A stretch of 14,595 nucleotides of DNA from Planctomycetota bacterium (GTDB taxonomy: Bacteria; Planctomycetota; Planctomycetia; Pirellulales; Thermoguttaceae). The notes below the pieces were generated by a model, which searched no databases, had not been told where the DNA came from, and was given only the letters and a program-made list of their open reading frames with translations. The first letter of the stretch is position 1; the number at the start of each line of letters is the position of its first letter. Both the position numbers and the translations under genes were made by a program. Below are positions 13,426-14,595 of the stretch, piece after piece. The stretch spans positions 1-14,595 of the forward strand of contig JAHIKV010000385.1 in NCBI GenBank assembly GCA_018897395.1, written 5' to 3'.

Positions 13426-13562
13426 TTATGCTGCATAGGCCCCCCCACCGCAAGGTTCTTCCACGGGATAGGCGGGCACAGGTTCACGAAGACACCTTTT
13501 TAAATAATTATGACATAAAATCACGAGATCACCATGAAACGCAAGCAAAAAAAGCCGGTTAA
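13422..13562 (+). CDS. Possible 46-residue basic protein
   Basis: An ATG at 13422 overlaps the upstream stop as ATGA, with AGGGGG (13411-13416) just before it. This is the same coupling used repeatedly in this block. The frame runs to TAA at 13562 and overlaps the next gene by 29 nt. The product is basic and His-rich (MIMLHRPPHRKVLPRDRR at the start). No family is recognised. The start context supports it, while the short length and overlap argue caution. Confidence 0.4.
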   Translation: MIMLHRPPHRKVLPRDRRAQVHEDTFLNNYDIKSRDHHETQAKKAG

Positions 13563-13917
13563 TAAGGGTGGAGGGTATCCCGGTCCAAGGGATCCCGTAA
13601 CTGGCATGACCCCCCGCCAGATAGTTGACACCCGCCGTGGGCAATTACTTGCCATCCAGATCGCCAAAGAGCGGGCTGCACTGGTGCTCAAATCAGAGGT
13701 TGATGCGGGTATGCGCGAATGTTCCAGCGTAATCGGATCTGATCTATTCGGTGCCCTGCCCTCACGATTGGCAACCGTATTGGGTGGTGGAAAGCATACG
13801 GCAGAGCAGGTGCGACAGGCCTCCCTTGAGATCATAAGCGAAATGGTGCGTAATTGGATTCAGGCAGAAATCATACCAAAGGAATCAAAACCGAATGAAA
13901 GCACTAACCCATATTGA
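13534..13917 (+). CDS. Phage-type protein, possibly terminase small subunit-like
   Basis: This 127-residue protein has a disordered, Gly/Pro/Lys-rich N-terminus (KGGGYPGPRDPVTGMTPRQ), followed by long helices with ERA, SDLFGALPSRLA and a final helix near EIISEMVRNWI. The ordering of an ERA-containing helix, a LPSRLA motif and a terminal helix recalls the Nu1-type small subunit of DNA-packaging terminases, which recognises the packaging site and hands DNA to the large subunit. It lacks a visible N-terminal DNA-binding helix-turn-helix, so the match is partial. The ribosome binding site is weak, and the preceding small frame overlaps it. The next gene starts 23 nt before its stop. Confidence 0.65.
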   Translation: MKRKQKKPVNKGGGYPGPRDPVTGMTPRQIVDTRRGQLLAIQIAKERAALVLKSEVDAGMRECSSVIGSDLFGALPSRLATVLGGGKHTAEQVRQASLEIISEMVRNWIQAEIIPKESKPNESTNPY

Positions 13918-14595
13918 CGCAAAAGGTAGAACAGATGCGTTTCGTGTTTTGAAGTGCGAATATTGTGAATTGATTATCAGCGGGCGTATACGCCGAGAAC
14001 GGCGTTTTTGTTCACGGCATTGTGCTGGCAGGGCTGGTCGCCCAAAACTTGTTAATTATATTTGCGCGTTTTGCAAGCAACAGTTTAGTCGTCCTGCTTC
14101 TTGGGGAATAATAAAATATTGCTCTCATTCTTGTCATCAGAGCGATCGCTGGAAACACGTGGTCCGATTGAGTCCGCCAAACGAACGGCAATGCGCAAAA
14201 TGCAAAACCACTTTTGCCGCAACGCGCGAGCATTTCGGCCCAACAAAAGGCGGGCGCGGAGGGCTTAAATCGGAATGCCGTGCTTGCAGCAGGTTGCGTC
14301 ACACTCAATGGAACAAAACGCGGGTAGTTACTTCAGCGCAACGCGAACGCGCTCGATTGCTGGCCAGAATACACGCGCAAAACAGGAGGTCTAAATTGGT
14401 GGGTAGCGGCCACGGCATCCGCCACGGTGTTGAAAATATTAAAAGACTATGGAAAGAACAGGATGGGTGCTGCGCGTATTGTAACAACCGACTAGATAAA
14501 TATCACATTGACCATATCATACCGCTCGCTCGCGGAGGAAAGCATCTTCCGGAAAACTGGTGTCTTAGTTGTCCTGATTGTAATTATAAAAAGCA
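13895..14595 (+). CDS. HNH endonuclease with multiple zinc knuckles, 3' end beyond the window
   Basis: An uninterrupted frame runs from ATG 13895, ten bases after AAAGGAA (13878-13884), to the window edge: 233 complete codons. Three cysteine units come first: C21-x2-C24 with C39-x3-C43, C57-x2-C60 with C76-x3-C80, and C100-x2-C103 with C128-x2-C131. A basic helical linker (about 132-185) follows. The last part is an HNH domain: C193-x2-C196, H204-x-D206-H207 (HIDHIIPLARGG), N221 and C226-x2-C229-N. HNH enzymes cut or nick DNA with one metal ion. Near the packaging gene of a phage they commonly assist terminase, or they may be selfish homing enzymes. The start overlaps the upstream gene by 23 nt. 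The end of the protein is not seen. Confidence 0.88.
   Translation, partial: MKALTHIDAKGRTDAFRVLKCEYCELIISGRIRRERRFCSRHCAGRAGRPKLVNYICAFCKQQFSRPASWGIIKYCSHSCHQSDRWKHVVRLSPPNERQCAKCKTTFAATREHFGPTKGGRGGLKSECRACSRLRHTQWNKTRVVTSAQRERARLLARIHAQNRRSKLVGSGHGIRHGVENIKRLWKEQDGCCAYCNNRLDKYHIDHIIPLARGGKHLPENWCLSCPDCNYKK
13990..14009 (+). terminator. Intrinsic-terminator-like hairpin inside the HNH gene
   Basis: ACGCCG (13990-13995), loop AGAA and CGGCGT (14000-14005) end in five T residues (14005-14009). Shape and T-run meet the usual terminator pattern, but the site is about 95 bases inside an open reading frame, so it may act as an attenuator or may be coincidental. Confidence 0.35.

Noticed and set aside
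10619..14595. Reading the right block as cas genes
   Set aside because: None of the products has helicase, Cas1, Cas2, Cas4 or RAMP motifs. The HNH domain is of the phage or restriction type and is not in a Cas9-like context.

Overview
The window joins a GC-rich bacterial chromosome segment (about 1-7870) to a phage-like gene block (10619-14595), with a 41-repeat type I-C CRISPR array between them (7878-10568). No rRNA, marker gene or tRNA is present. The N-terminally anchored repeat protein, the ABC modules, the carbohydrate-active genes and the many small intergenic palindromes recall the Planctomycetes-Verrucomicrobia-Lentisphaerae/Kiritimatiellae group. That placement is an inference from general style and is weak.

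Layout. 2-202 is the 3' end of a gene that starts before the window. 203-545 is gene-free but packed with inverted repeats, including two oppositely oriented REP-like palindromes. 546-2327 (+) encodes a 593-residue protein with a C-terminal polysaccharide-deacetylase-like (NodB/CE4) domain. A convergent gap with a nested inverted repeat follows. On the minus strand, 7743 down to 2433 holds four genes: an ABC ATPase and an ABC-2 type permease overlapping by 8 nt, then, after a 217-nt gap with hairpins and a possible promoter, a membrane-anchored repeat protein and a membrane-anchored metallophosphoesterase overlapping by 4 nt (ATGA). They look like one functional module for export or remodelling at the inner membrane, with unknown substrate.

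The CRISPR array has 33-nt repeats and 40 spacers of 32-35 nt. The repeat type (ending ATTGAAAC when read on the minus strand) and a degenerate repeat at the left end both say that it is transcribed on the minus strand, with its leader at the right. No cas gene is visible. Only 50 bp lie between the last repeat and a plus-strand phage-type gene, so the leader is either very short or has been cut off by a mobile element. Two neighbouring leader-side spacers differ at just 2 of 34 positions.

The right block is a tightly packed plus-strand operon, mostly with ATGA/GTGA-type overlaps: small cysteine-rich proteins, a winged-helix replication-like protein with a CTAC tetranucleotide tract in its linker region, a small protein with terminase-small-subunit features, and an HNH endonuclease with several zinc knuckles that runs off the window. 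This is typical of a phage or prophage replication and packaging region. No integrase or attachment site is identifiable here.
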